A stretch of 64,000 nucleotides of DNA from positions 20,924,737 through 20,988,736 of the forward strand of contig NC_049982.1 of assembly GCF_000003815.2 (NCBI RefSeq), read 5' to 3'. Position numbers and translations under genes: made by a program. Positions 47,687 through 60,900 of the stretch are shown here, one piece after another (within the stretch, counting starts at the first letter, position 1; each line of letters starts with the position of its first letter). This stretch comes from Branchiostoma floridae (Eukaryota > Chordata > Leptocardii > Amphioxiformes > Branchiostomatidae). The notes under the pieces are model-generated. The model was not told the origin of the DNA. It worked only from the letters and a program-made list of their open reading frames with translations, and ran no database searches.

Positions 47687-49840
47687 TAGCTATGCACAAT
47701 AAATGTCCCCGCTAGTTTACCTACATCAAAAATTGATGACGAGCAGTGATAAGGGAGCACCCAAAGAGGCAGTGTGTTGCAGTTTCACTCATTCGTCTGG
47801 CAAGAGTTTGATGCGCAAACGTGGCCTCTGCGTGGCACCTAAGATGGTTTTTCCTTTTTGTGGAATGAAAAGACCTCAAATCATGATAAATACCACAAAT
47901 GAACCCTGAGCGCCACAAACCATGGTAAATCAAACCGGCACCAGGCCCTAAAATATATGCATAGATATGATAGTGCGCATCAAATGTAACGAAAACAGCC
48001 AGCCATGAATTGTATGAATGTGAATGACAACATGGATGTAACGTTACAGAATTTGATCAAGATGTAGAAGAATTTCTAAAAACTTAGATCTGTTTTATGA
48101 ATATGATACGTAAGATTTGTACATGTTCTACATCGTAAGCCATCCAAAGGGTTGTGGTAGGGGCTAGTCATGAACCAGAGTGATAGTAGTTAGGCAGACT
48201 TTCCTTCTTCAGTTTTTCTACCCAGGTGCTGGTCCCTTGCTCCTCTTTTTACAGCTTGCCATGCAGTAGCTAGGGTAACGATCGGAGGAGGAAAATCGTC
48301 ATTTATAGTAATTATTAACGCAAATAATCAATGACGTTTTTCCTCCTCCGATTGTTGCCCCAGCTAGTCATGCAGTAATCCTTTACTGTTTGTGACTTCT
48401 AGCACTAGCCAATTTCTGTAATTTTATTTACAGATAATAATAAGAAAGAGCAAAGAAGAGGTTGTGGAAATAAGTGATTCCATTGTAACCTACTAGTATT
48501 CCATATCACTTCTCATTGCGTTGAAGAGGTTCATCAGTCACGTATGTTTACAGTTACTATCAATTTTCTTCGAACACAGTGACTATTTATTAAAGGTACA
48601 GAACGTACCTCCAAATTTTCGATGTCTGTCAGTACATCTTGGACGCGGAGAATGGTCTAGTCTCGATCTCGTGAGAATAGGTTTTTCATATCCTATGATC
48701 TTCTTGTCAAGAGACGGTAATTATTAGTCAAGAAAACAAGCTAGCTACCAAATGATAATAAGGTACATTGTATAACGTTAACATATGTACCACAAAGCAT
48801 TCGAAATTAGAACAAGACACACACTTGTGAATAAAGCATGTATTTTTTTCCTGGGGTACCAAGTCTTTGTAACAAACCACACTCTGCCTGGCAATGCTCC
48901 ACACAAAATTTAATTACCTACTTTTCACACATTGATTCAGTCTTGAGTAGTTATCCATATCTAGGGTAAACAAGGATGAACAACTTCAAAGGCAATGATT
49001 TTCCCTGTAGTCATCTTACAGACATCTAAGGATCTGTCTAAAAATGTGAGGTTTATTCTCCACACAGTTGTTGTTTTGCTGGAAGAAAATATGAAAACCT
49101 ATTAAATATACAAAGACTACTTTTAGTACAAAAGGCACAAAAACGTAGCCTGAGTACCATCCTCCGTAGTGACCGCTGGCTCACTACTTTCGCTTGCTAA
49201 CCACGGAAGATCATGATGAGACTTTCCCTGTAAGTGTTGTAAATAATGCATTTAAAAAAAAATGTTACCTACATAGTCAGATGTACATTTATTTTACAAG
49301 GGATAGAGGCAAAGTCCAAGTTTACCAAAATACGGTATACAGTTAGCATAGTCATTGACATGGCAGTCCATCCTATACCCATTGATGAACCCTGAAGATA
49401 TCCTGCTGAAGGTGAGATGTGTCATGTAATAATCTTTGTTTTACTGACACTGAAATACAGATGATTGTGTAAAATATGAGATGCCCCAGTAGAAAAATAT
49501 ATGACAGAGTAGTAAGCACCTTGTCATGCTTAGGTTGATATAAATAAATAATAAAGAAAATGCGTATAACCATATCACATTGTTACATCTTGCATTTCTG
49601 GACTTGTAGAAAAAAATTGATACGTATGTACTTGTCAATTTAAAGATTCTATTTTCTTGCTCTACTTCCAGTTACATCTACTTAGTTCTTTTTCCGGTTG
49701 TTTGAATTTTCAAAAAATCTCAAAGGTAACATTTCTTGACTGCATACCAAAAATATGTGTATTTTCTTCACAAATGTAGGACCTATTTCCCTCTCATTCT
49801 CCTAACATCTACTACAATTGTAAGACTGTTCTGATGTTTG
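47687..49840. other. Intergenic region between the two-exon gene and RPIA
   Basis: No exon recognised. It includes the MITE at 48267-48366 and the RPIA 3' UTR at the right. A minus-strand AATAAA (plus TTTATT at 49288-49293) is a possible RPIA poly(A) signal. The stretch is AT-rich with short open frames only. Confidence 0.55.
48267..48366. mobile_element. 100-bp palindromic MITE with CATGCAG flanks
   Basis: TAGCTAGGGTAACGATCGG and AGGAGGAAAA at the left mirror TTTTCCTCCTCCGATTGTTG and CCCCAGCTA at the right (a few mismatches). CATGCAG is found just outside both ends (48260-48266 and 48369-48375, the right copy offset by 2 bp). Confidence 0.75.
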
Positions 49841-52800
49841 CTATTTTTCGCTCTCGTCACATTCAGGTGTTCCGTTTCTGGAAAGTTTTTCCCTAAAGGT
49901 GACGCTGCCATCCGGCATGCCGAAGTACGCCCGCTGTGCCATGTCGATAAACAAACCGGTCTCCACCACACCTACAGGGGATATAACCACAACACAAAAT
50001 AAGTAACCTGGAGATAACATTCAAATATCACAAAAGTCTCATATAGGTAAGATACAACACAATGTACTGTTCCCTCTGAGCTCTAAACTTATATTAAGAT
50101 ATCATATACAAATTATTAGCATTTGCTTGTTTCCCTTGTACTTAGGTGTAGTCACCTTAAGCGCTTATAAAGGGAATTAAAGTTGTTTAATCTACATGTG
50201 TACTGTATTTTGTGTATTCTGTAAGTTATTTTGGTAGACAGAGCCCCCTGCCCACTTATTCCTGTGGGAAAACATCCCATATCAACATGAGTTACAAACT
50301 CAGAAATGGTGGTAAAACAAAACTTAATCAGTAGAGTTATTGAAAAGAAATCAACCCTGAGTCTCCAACAAGTTCCCTACCAGGGATCATGCTGATTTCC
50401 ATGTTCACTTTCTTCCAGTCTTTTGTCTCGTCAAACTTCCAGTCCAGGATGAAGTTGCCATTGTCAGTAACAACAGGACCCTAGGTAAACAAAACCAAGG
50501 CCATCATTATCAGCTTTCGACCCAGGCATGGAATTGAACAGAAATCAAGCTTTTTAAAAGCATAAAAAGATTAAGCAGCAACAGAGATATGACTGACTAA
50601 GCCCAGGTTTGACAGGACAGTTCCCTGTACTCACAGCCTTGTTTGCTCCCATCCTGAGTTCAGCCTTCCCTCCCAGTTTCTTCTCGATGGCCCTGATGAC
50701 AGGAACATAACCCATGGGGATAACCTCAATGGGAACTCCCTTCTTCCACTGCTCACCAAGTAACTTGGAGTCTTTCCTGGAACATTTCAACTTCTGATCA
50801 AATTTCTGCTGAAGAGTTTGGAGCATTGTATCAAGTGTTTTATGATTTTCAATTTGTGCTGTTGCATTATTGCTGTAGAGCTTCTAGTTCTACATTAGTG
50901 AATACATCTGTAATTGTAGATAAACCATGGTTTCAAGTTAACCGACCCATATTATTAAAACTGCCTTTTTCTACTGAGTAAAATATTATGGCTATGTATT
51001 TCTTTCGCAAATTTGGAAAATACATACACATGTATATCTGTACATGCTTGTTCCTTTCAATTATCAGTATTCAATTATTCTATGTCAAATTTGATGAAGC
51101 CTAGACATCATTGAATGCTTTTCCTTAGAAAGAAGACGACCTGTACCTGTGATCTGCAATCACCACAAAGTACTTGGCACAGGAAGCAACAATCTTCTCC
51201 TGTGTACAGGCAGCACTGTGTGAGTAGAAAGAGGAAAGTTAAACTGGGGACTGGTTAATATAACTGACCATTCCTTTAATTCATGATGGCTCCTTTATAC
51301 ACTATTGTCTAAACTTTATGTGACATGCCGGCACTTATCCTATAGCTTAGGGTCTAGAAACAATGATACATATGTTCCCAAATTGTCTCATTCAGGTTTT
51401 GAACAATAACTTATTGATACTTCTTTAATACATTAATTGTAATCTGAAGTTTGCATGGTAATATTTGAATGGCAGCTGCAGTTTGATACAAGGATGCTAG
51501 GTTGGGTAAAATTGAAGTGTTTGTTCATCTCTACCAAGGGACTTCTTACAAAAAAATGCCATCTCTACATATCTTTTTGAGAAGAAATATCATGTTCACA
51601 AATCACACTGTCAGATGGTGTTGTTTACCTTAACATATTTTACGTACAGGTACCGGTTTTAGGTACTCAGCCGTTTTGTCAGCAGGGGTAAATGTCACTA
51701 AATTAAAATCAGACAAGAGCCTATTTGAATAATAAAACAGAATAAAAAAAATTGTTCCTCCTCACCCTCCCCCCTTGATGAGGTTGAGATCTTTGTCTAC
51801 TTCATCAGCTCCATCTATGGCCACATCAAGCTGTGAAGAACACAGGAAATATCAGGGATTGTGCTATATATGATATTTAGACACAATCTATCACATTAAG
51901 GTAGTCGACAGCATTTGACCAAAATGTTTTTGGTACATTTTCTATGAATGGTAAACCAAAACTGTTAACAACATCAAAAAACTAGGGACACAGGGCATAA
52001 CTTTGAACAAAGCTTGACATACATAGCGTGGTAGAAAATTAAAATCATAGAAACAGTTTGGCCGTACTTACCGATGGTGTGCGCTCCAGGTCAGACACTG
52101 CCAGGCCTTTCTCTGTCAGCAGCTGCTTGGACTGATAATGAGACGAGCAAACATCATTAAATAGCATATAGTGGTATACATGTAGTAGCATCAAAAACTG
52201 ATCACACTAAATTTGACAATGGTGTTTCAAACATCCTTTGTAATGTGGGGATAGAAACAAGATGTTGACCTTTGGAAAATGACTCAGAATCAAATAGCTC
52301 AGTAAGTGCCAGGGTTCTCACAAGCACAGTTGAGAACAGGGGGACCCTATGCTTTGATTTGTATTGATGTTGTGATTTGGGCCTCTATGTTGTGTTTCAA
52401 CCAGCATATAGGCTTTTCTATTGTTTTAAAACAATGGTCAAAAGTTTTGGCTTCATGATTCTGAGAGTTACATATTTTACCTGGGGAGGATTCCCCCAAA
52501 CCTCTACAAGACTCCTGCCTGTGCCAGTTCCCACTTGACTTAGCCTGGATACCAGTCCCCAGCCCGATCTAAAAAATATTAATCGATAGATATTTTTGAG
52601 AACGGGCTGGGGTCTGGTATCCAGGCTACACCGGGCTTTACTGATAAATTTTCCTCCTATGCTGTACAAAAATCCTGGTAAGAACCAAGTGGACAGAGAT
52701 TGGAGATATATCAATAAACATTATATCATCATGCTGTCCCCTGACCTTCCATCTTGATACATTGATTCAAAGTTATCGAGACTAAATAAAGTCTTGAATG

Positions 52801-54145
52801 ATTGTCTGATCATTGTCATGTTTCATGTTCCTGTTAGAACTCCCTTATCAACTGTCATTCTGTGAGACTATTCCAGTCTGTTGCATACATCAAAAGCTTG
52901 TGTGTTACCTGGAATGATGTTGGCACACAGACAACATTCAGGTTTTCCTCTTGTACCCTTTCCGCTGAGAAATAAAAACAAATAAATAAAGATATGGTTT
53001 CCTTACATTCTAGTTGTATGCAGTAACCTCCTGGTTTTGGTAAGTCTATCATCTGTGAGCCTGGCTACTTTGTACTATGTTCCTGTTGATGTTACCAAAA
53101 AAATCTTATTGACAGGAAGCACAGGAATTGCTTTGAATCAGTGAACAACCATGCAAAGAATTTATGCAATGGCTCAGTCAATAGTGTGATTGCCTGGCAT
53201 GCAACAGGTCAGACCGTCTGGGTTCAATACAGGCATGCTAGGCAACGTCCTTCATTTTTTTTTCTTATAATTTATATCATATTTCACCAATAAACAGGAC
53301 AATCATCTGGGTTTAGATTGATAGGTCTTATACGCAACATTAACATTCTGTCAATGGTGCTAAAAATCTTTGCAAATTATGGAACCTGTCAATAGCGCAA
53401 ATTATATATAAGAAATTATCGTGACAATAATCCTGACTCTACTCTAAATTTTTTATAGTAGTATTATACTGCCGGTATAATTTCGTCTTTCAACTAAAAA
53501 TCTCCAGTATCATGTCAAAGTACGTGTACAACATTTTCAATGAGTCTGTTCATAGGTTAATAAAAATCGATTCATGGTGTGGATCGTTAATGTCAGATCA
53601 GTAACAAAGTTATTATTTACATGTGACATCTATGACGCACCAGGGCCACCAATCTAGCCCTGGCGGGTTTGTGATGACCTCAGTATGACTGATATAGAAC
53701 CAGTTACAACTGGTTGCGGAAAAAAACATGTTATTCTTGTCAATGCCACGGACAGTGGAAAGACTGGAGAATGACAGAAAGGTACCTACCTAGTCTGTTG
53801 ATAGCAAACACGATTGTAGAACCCGACCCTATCCCCAAAGCTTGGCCGTTCTGCAAAACATGAGGGAAAACGTGAGAAAAACAAAGCGAGCTTCAAATTC
53901 CGAAAAATGGCGCCAAAATCGAGCATGGCATGCCATATTTTGAAAAGTCGATATCAAAGGTCGTTTCCTACCTTTACGTGGTTGTCTATGGCCTGGTACG
54001 CCGCCGACTGTTTAGCCTGTGTTATCAAATCCATCTCTGAAGAACAGTACCTCCTGGAGACGCAGAAAAGGCTCGGTTTGTAGCTGTTCTCCTTGAGAAC
54101 GCACGAGGAAATGCGTGCAAGTCTGGTGAACCCGCGCAACTTCAT
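49841..54145 (-). CDS. RPIA: Ribose-5-phosphate isomerase A, complete, 9 exons
   Basis: Interconverts ribose 5-phosphate and ribulose 5-phosphate in the non-oxidative pentose phosphate pathway. Exons: 54145-53972, 53850-53790, 52964-52909, 52131-52072, 51830-51766, 51215-51147, 50776-50635, 50480-50381, 49971-49841 (TAG). All GT-AG, all phases agree, total 285 residues (human 311). Motifs: GIGSGST (64-70) phosphate loop, [19 protein letters not shown] (123-129) with the catalytic Asp, KGGGA (136-140), CTQEK with the general-base Glu (E145), [31 protein letters not shown] and [12 protein letters not shown]. The N-terminal 36 residues are Arg-rich and lack acids until E20, ending RRYCSS, so they resemble a mitochondrial presequence. 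Human RPIA also carries an N-terminal extension. Head-to-head with PERK. Confidence 0.97.
52541..52628. repeat. 88-bp palindrome in an RPIA intron
   Basis: TAGCCTGGATACCAGTCCCC, AGCCCG mirrored by CGGGCTGGGGTCTGGTATCC, AGGCTA, with a short AT-rich loop. A diverged relative (CTAACCTGGTTACC...CCCCAGCCCGATCT) is at about 22674. Typical tiny MITE. Confidence 0.8.
53171..53275 (+). repeat. tRNA-derived SINE-like sequence
   Basis: GGCTCAGTCAATAGTGTGAT resembles a tRNA D-arm / A box. GGGTTCAATAC at 53220-53230 is a B box. GCATGCAACAGGTC lies between, as in Ala-type tRNA heads. An oligo-T/AT-rich tail follows. It does not fold as a working tRNA. Lies in an RPIA intron. Confidence 0.55.
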
Positions 54146-54982
54146 TCAGCTGGAGGGTCGTTAGCATGCTGGGAAAGTTGGAACAGTCCACACAAGGAAA
54201 GGTAGGAATGATCATTAATTAAAATTATGAAAATATCTTATGACAAACATAAAGAATATAATGTTGAAAATTGATACAGTAACTGTATCTATAATCAATA
54301 ACACATGTCTTTTATATCTTTATATTCATTTTTATTTGCAAAATTAATATAATATTTTGTGACCAAATAATTACCACTCCCCATAAATGGTATCTCTCAG
54401 TTATCTTGATCAACTCGTAAACACCAGGTTGTTTTTGGATGTCCACTATGCATAAGTCACACTTTACATCACATGAGAATCACATTGACATTTCTTTGTC
54501 CCCGTTACAACTAATTTAAAAGGAGAAAGTCGTGGCTGAAGCCACGTAAACGTCGTGTGCAACGCTTGGAAGGCTGAGTCATCACAAAGGACCAATCACG
54601 ACTTGGCGGAAACCAGGGGTCAACATTCGGTCATGTTTATGGACGATTCCAAATTGCAGGGAATTATTCTACCAAAAAGAAGATAGAAATATATTCTATA
54701 ACATTTTAGAACTATCAAATCAAATGAAGTCATCGCATTACTATACTATTATGTTAGATTTGTTTAGAGCTTGTTAGGTCTTAAAGAGTAGAAAGATTTA
54801 GTTGGCTACTGGTTGCGATTTTCCTGTTACTAATGGAATAGCTCGCAATATTTCCGGTACTGTGGCAAAGTCAAAACTTGTGCAGAGTTTTATTGATTGC
54901 CTCCGTGTTTGTGTGTATGTGGCCGCTGGAGTAAAATTTTCCACTCATGTAGCTCGCTACCCTTACTGTGCGTGCGTCCGTG
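54146..54982. promoter_or_regulatory. Shared upstream region of RPIA (-) and PERK (+)
   Basis: The start codons are 837 bp apart and point away from each other, so the two promoters, or one bidirectional promoter, must lie here. An ACCAATCACG CCAAT-type box is at about 54591. GCCACGTAAACGTCGTG at about 54550 has ACGT cores. No TATA box is evident near either start. No ORF in this interval is gene-like. Confidence 0.5.
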
Positions 54983-57900
54983 ATGGGGCCCAGCCTCGTG
55001 CGTCTGTCTTTACTCGCCGCTTCAGCATGTTTAGCTCTACTCTGCGCCAGAAGTTTTGCTGAGGTCCCAGATGGCCCAGACGCCAAGACGTCCCTCCCAC
55101 CTCATGAAGACGAGCTTTTTGTTGATGACGTTACAGATGAGGCGGGAGACGACCTGGTGCGCGAGACACCTGCGTGTGGCTCCAGCCACCACCGTTCTCA
55201 TACTCCGTACGTCTGTCATACCTTTTATCTCTCCACGTAACGTTAGTTCGTTTTTCATAAGATGAGTAAGGTGCCTTAGAATAGAAAGTTCGGGAAGTTT
55301 TGAAGTCTTTGAGTTTGAGTGGGGAGTTCCCGATGACGTGATGTAAACAAACATGACTTACAGCAACAATGAAGCAAACCCCAGGCTCCAGAGATGAAAT
55401 AAATTGTGTGTACTGTATGCAGTGCTGGTAAACAATTTTGAATTGAGGACGATTGAATTTAATAGAAAAATGAGGATCCTAATCTCCTGTATATAATCAG
55501 TACCTGTACTATAACTCAGAATGACTTGTAGAGTAGAGTAGAGTAGAAGACAGCTAAGTTTGTTTTCATCCACAGTAATGAACCGAAATTGGCATGTGGA
55601 TGAAACATAGATTTGTTTGTTTGAATCTTTATTTATTCACGAGAAGTTAAAATCGGCCTGCAGGCAACTTTTCATTTAGGTCATGAGGGAAGAGGTAAGA
55701 GTCAGATGAAATCAAGGAGCTTTTATCAGGTATGATAGATAAAAGCTCCTTGATGAAATATAACAGAGATACAGATTTTGTTATTTAGGTTCTAATCAAT
55801 TCATCAACATATATCATTACATATAACATCCATTATCATTATACCGCCACTAATCATAACACCGCCAAATAAATTGGGAATGAATGTAAGGAGATCTACT
55901 TGTGCAGCAACAGTAATTTTCGAGGTATGCACACTTCAGACATCCACGTGCTCAACACATTTAAAAAAAAAGCTTTGATAACGGTGCTTTCGAAGACAAC
56001 AAGGCCAAAAGTTTTCAGTTCCTTTTCGGGGCAGACGAAAATGTCATGGGATGAACACACTGTCACGTTCATCGCCAGATTTATAGATAAAAATCACACG
56101 TGCTCACGGTACAAGACGATTATGATTCAACAGCAATCTTGAATTTTTGTTGGTGACCTGCAACTTGTGTAAAAGTGTGCAGAACTGTTGCATTATCGCC
56201 CGGATCTACGGCTGAATTGGTCAAATTGAACGTACGCCACCATTGTGCTTAGTTTGGTTGTCCGTGTGCTTTAGTCCCTGCAGTACACAAAAATCTTATG
56301 CATAGATTTGTGTAGATTAATTGTATTTACTTGTGTGTATCTGTGATATAATAGTTGCAGAAGGCCTTACAGAATTGCCCATACATTTTTGTGTCAAAAA
56401 AATTTACATGCAAGATGTCTTTTACCCAGCGTTGGAAGACTAATGTTCTGTGATTGACATATGTCATTTCCATCCAGACCCCTCGTGTTGGTGAGCACCC
56501 TGGATGGAAAGATTTCGGCCCTGGACATGTACAATGGTGGTCAGCTGAAGTGGACACTGGATACAGAGGGTACAGAGCCACTCCTGTCAGCCAGCATCAG
56601 CAGACTGGAGGTAAGGGCTTGGACATTGACAGGGTAAATCACAAGATCAGTGTGTGGAAATTGTTATGTAACTTGATACATACATGTACATGTTATGTAA
56701 TCTGCTTAAATAGTTGCGTTCTCTGGTACTTTTTCTAGCCAACATTCTTATTTGTGGTGTTTGCATTGTTTTGTGTCATTGACCATCTGCAGAAGGCACT
56801 ACATTTACGTCTTCTTTCCTTCTTGAAAAAACAGTCTTAAAAATCAATACACAGGCTGCTGTATTCTCATGTATGAATAGGGTGGGTTGACTAACCTTGG
56901 CAGTGTTTATCATAGGAGGACTGTCACAAGACTGGCAGCCTGAGGCAATGCACAACACAGAAGAGTAACAAAGTTATGTAAGAATCTCCACTGTACTGGA
57001 ATGATGTTTGATTTCTGGTTTTGATGGATTTGTACTTTTCCCTCAGTTGATGAGAAATGGCCGCCCCATGCAACTGATTCCCTCCCTTGATGGAGGACTG
57101 TTCCAGTGGGATGGGGAGAGCCTGGAGGCTGTTCCGTTTACTGCTGATACCCTTGTCAGCTCCACGTACAAGATGAACGATGACACAATGTTGGTGGGAG
57201 GGAAGGAGACCAAGATGTTTGGAGTCCATGCCAAAACTGGCAAGGTTGGTAGTCTGTCTTTAAATATTCAAACAGCAACATTACCATATCCTTCTTAATG
57301 GAACATTTAGATATAGGGTTAGGCCATACCAATTTAATTTGTTGGTTCTCGGATTTTTTCCTAAAAAAATTGAAGCGACAGGGCGGAAAAAAAAAAAAAA
57401 AAAAAAAAACTTTCAACAAGTCTGGGTTCAGGTCCAGGCTGGTTAGTCCAGACCTGAACTCATGGTATACGTGTGATAGAAATAGTTAATCAGTTAAAAT
57501 TACATGCAAAATTGCATGTTGGCATAAATTTGTACAATATACATTAAATTATGTACAGTTGCTACAGTAAACAGAAATGTTCACAAAACATCTCAAATAG
57601 ACCAATATAACGTTAATAGTATTTTTACAGAGATGCAACGACAACAACAATCATTATTTAAGTTTGCCTCTAGAAATAAAATACCATCGCTGGAAGACTT
57701 ATTTGCTCTCTGAGTTGATAAGAATCTGTCTATCCAAGGCTCTAATTACATTTCATGGTCAACTGGTGCAAATTGGAAAAAAAATTACAAATACTTCCAC
57801 TCCCCCCAAAATACATGAACAAGCCAAAGTACTGAACTACATGTTGCATAAAACCATAGGTTTATTCTCTCTTTTTGTTACATGTACAATTATTTGTTGA

Positions 57901-60900
57901 CAAAAAATTAAGATGCAGTTTGATTAAACTTCCTTAGAAAAACCTAATGTTACATGCAAATCACTGAAATCAGCACTGAAATGGTACACCATGTACTATC
58001 TAGCCAAATCTGCAGTTCCATTAGAAACAGCGTGGGGGCGCTTTTTTGACTTACAGAAGAAGAAAGATGGCCGCCCGAGATTTTCCGACTTCATTTTCAT
58101 CTCCAAATGGAAGACTTTGAGCATTTCAGGCATATCAAAACATGTTGGCTATGGAGGTACAAGAGTGAAAAAGTATTGGTGATTTATTGAGTTGTTTGTT
58201 TGGGTGCCGATTTCTGTGTTTCAATTGAAAATTTGCATGTGAAAGTGTGTGTGAGAGAGAGCACATGCTCAGCCGAACTTCTGGTTCTGCTACGTTATGT
58301 TATGCCCATGTGTATCTCATTTACGATGATTTATTTGTTCCTAAATATACTTTGCAACAAAAAAGATATGAATCAATTGGTAGCAAAGGACTTGGGGGTG
58401 AGAAAAAGTAAATGCACTGGTACTTTCCAGACGTTCTGTTTCTCTAACGGAACCAAAGTTTTGCAGCACGATTACTGAATGGAATTTTTTTTTTTTTTGA
58501 AATTGGGAAAATTAGAAGCGGCGATTCCGAGAACCAACGAATTAAATTGGTGTGGCCTTAGTAACCTTTCCTGAGGTGTGTGCAGTGTCGCATGGTTTAA
58601 CATTGTTTCCTGTAACCATGGAATAAACCACCGAGTGAGTGAAGTGACCATACCTATTGACATTGTAAACAATGAAGGAAAGCTGTGTCTTATTACATTA
58701 TTATTATATAGCCTTTACCATATTTCACACTGACAAATGGGTGAGACAAGTCATATATAACATATAGATCCTATACATCTTGAAGTATTTGTCAAGTACA
58801 TTTATAGTAGGTAAAGTTAAATGTAACAGACCCACATCCACATGTAAAACAATTGATCAACATGTTCAATTTTGTGGAAAGCTAACAAGAGTGTTAATGA
58901 CAGTAGTTATGGTAAATTTGAGCCTTCTCTGTTCTCATAATGTGTTTAAAATGATCAGACTAAGAAACCAAAGCAATATTTTACTGAAAACCGTATATCC
59001 AATAATGTACCTCTATGTGCAGATGCAATATATCTGCACGTCCGACGGCTGCACGAACTTTGGAAATAATGAAACAGAGGCTGCACATGGTGACTCACTG
59101 AGTGAGGATGATGTCATCGTGGTAAAGCGCCTGCAGCAGACAGTTCGGTCTGTGGAACACAGGAAGGGGATGGAACAGTGGGTTCATCTTATGTCTTATT
59201 ATACTCTAAATGCATTTAGGTTCGCGGGGATTTACTCTTCACCCCCGTTAAACTCCAGCTCCGGCCCGCACGGTCCAGCTCTTGCCCGCACGGTCCAGCT
59301 CCTGCCCGCACTGATTCCAGCTCTGGCCCGCACGTTCCAGCTCCGGCCCACACGTCCCAGCTCCGGCCCGCACGGTCCAGCTCCGGCCCGCACAGTCCCT
59401 TTTTCAGTAAAGAATTGGCCAAAAAAGTTTAAAAGTTGCCCATTTTAAGAAAATTCCGGGACGACATGCAAAACTTTTTAGGGCATTCGTTGATTAACAT
59501 GTTCGCCCATCCTCTGACCGAATATGACGGCCCAAGACCCGTTGGTTTTTGAGATTACCCCATACCTCCCATCGCGCTACCATAAGTCAGGCGCACCTAG
59601 GCGTAGAACGCCATGGCCAAGGAAAGTTTCCGCTTTACGCACAGAAGGAACGCACGATCTTTCATAAATACAGATAAGATGGATAACGTAACCGTCCATT
59701 TTCACAACTTCGATCGGTGGTCCATGACCCGGTTCATGTCCGCACATTCGACTGTGTCATGTGGAATGTGGGTGGAATACACAGACCAATACCGGTACAG
59801 AAAACATTTGAAACCCAGACATTGATTACCTCATTTCCTTTTCAATGCATTCTGAGTAATATTCGTCACCCTCTTTCTTCTGTAAAATTACATGCTGTTT
59901 TCCTGTAATTTTCTATTTGAACCATTGCAACACATCATGTTCTGATTCAAAATGTCCAAACGTTAATGATTTTGTTTACAACTGCAGTAGCAATGTGCAT
60001 CGAAAATACATGTACATCATTTTGTCCCTGCTAACACTTTGCTGTATATACATGATAAGCTTGATTACATGATAAGCATTTATCTAGTCCCATATTATTT
60101 CAATATGTTTAACAGCAATCTGTTGAACAGCAATTAGCATAACCAAAACTAAAAACCTTCTGTTACACAGCTTTCTTCAGGATACTCAAACTTTTGGGCA
60201 TGGCCAATACATCTCATTTGTTGCTCATGTGCTCACCATAAAAGTATAACAACTGTTTCCATTGTATACATGTATATCAGACATGTTAATTTGTAAGCAT
60301 CTATAGATATGAGGTGATATGCATCATCCTGATAGTTATGTATTGTTGTTAGCATGGGCATTTTGTTAACTACATACAAGTAAAAAGTCTTTATCATGGG
60401 CAATTTGTTAACCATGTATAAGTAAGTAGTCTCTATCATAGGCATTTTTGTTAGCCATATAGAAGTCAGTCAGGGGCATGATGGGTGTCGCAAAAGGAAC
60501 CGGGTCATGGACCATCTTATCTGTATTCATGAAAGATCGTGCGTTCCTTCTGTGCGTAAAGCGGAAACTTTCCTTGACCATGGCGTTCTACGCCTAGGTG
60601 CGCCTGACTTATGGTAGCGCGATGGGAGGTATGGGGTAATCTCAAAAACCAGCGGGTCTTGGGCCGTCATATTCGGTCAGAGGATGGGCGAACATGTTAA
60701 CCAACGAATGCGCTAAAAAGTTTTGCATGTCGTCCCGGAATTTTCTTAAAATGGGCAACTTTTGAACTTTTTTGGCCAATTCTTTAGTGAAAAAGGGACT
60801 GTGCGGGCTGGAGCTGGACCGTGCGGGCCGGAGCTGGGACGTGTGGGCCGGAGCTGGGACGTGCGGGCCGGAGCTGGAATCAGTGCGGGCCGGAGCTGGA

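Noticed and set aside
54540-54620. ER-stress response element in the RPIA-PERK spacer
   Set aside because: A CCAAT box is present, but the CCACG half-site is not at the required 9-bp spacing, so the motif is not met.
58780-59448. 222-codon plus-strand open frame
   Set aside because: Only 59023-59181 is real PERK exon. The rest is read-through of the intron into the GC-rich repeat array, which makes a false repetitive protein.
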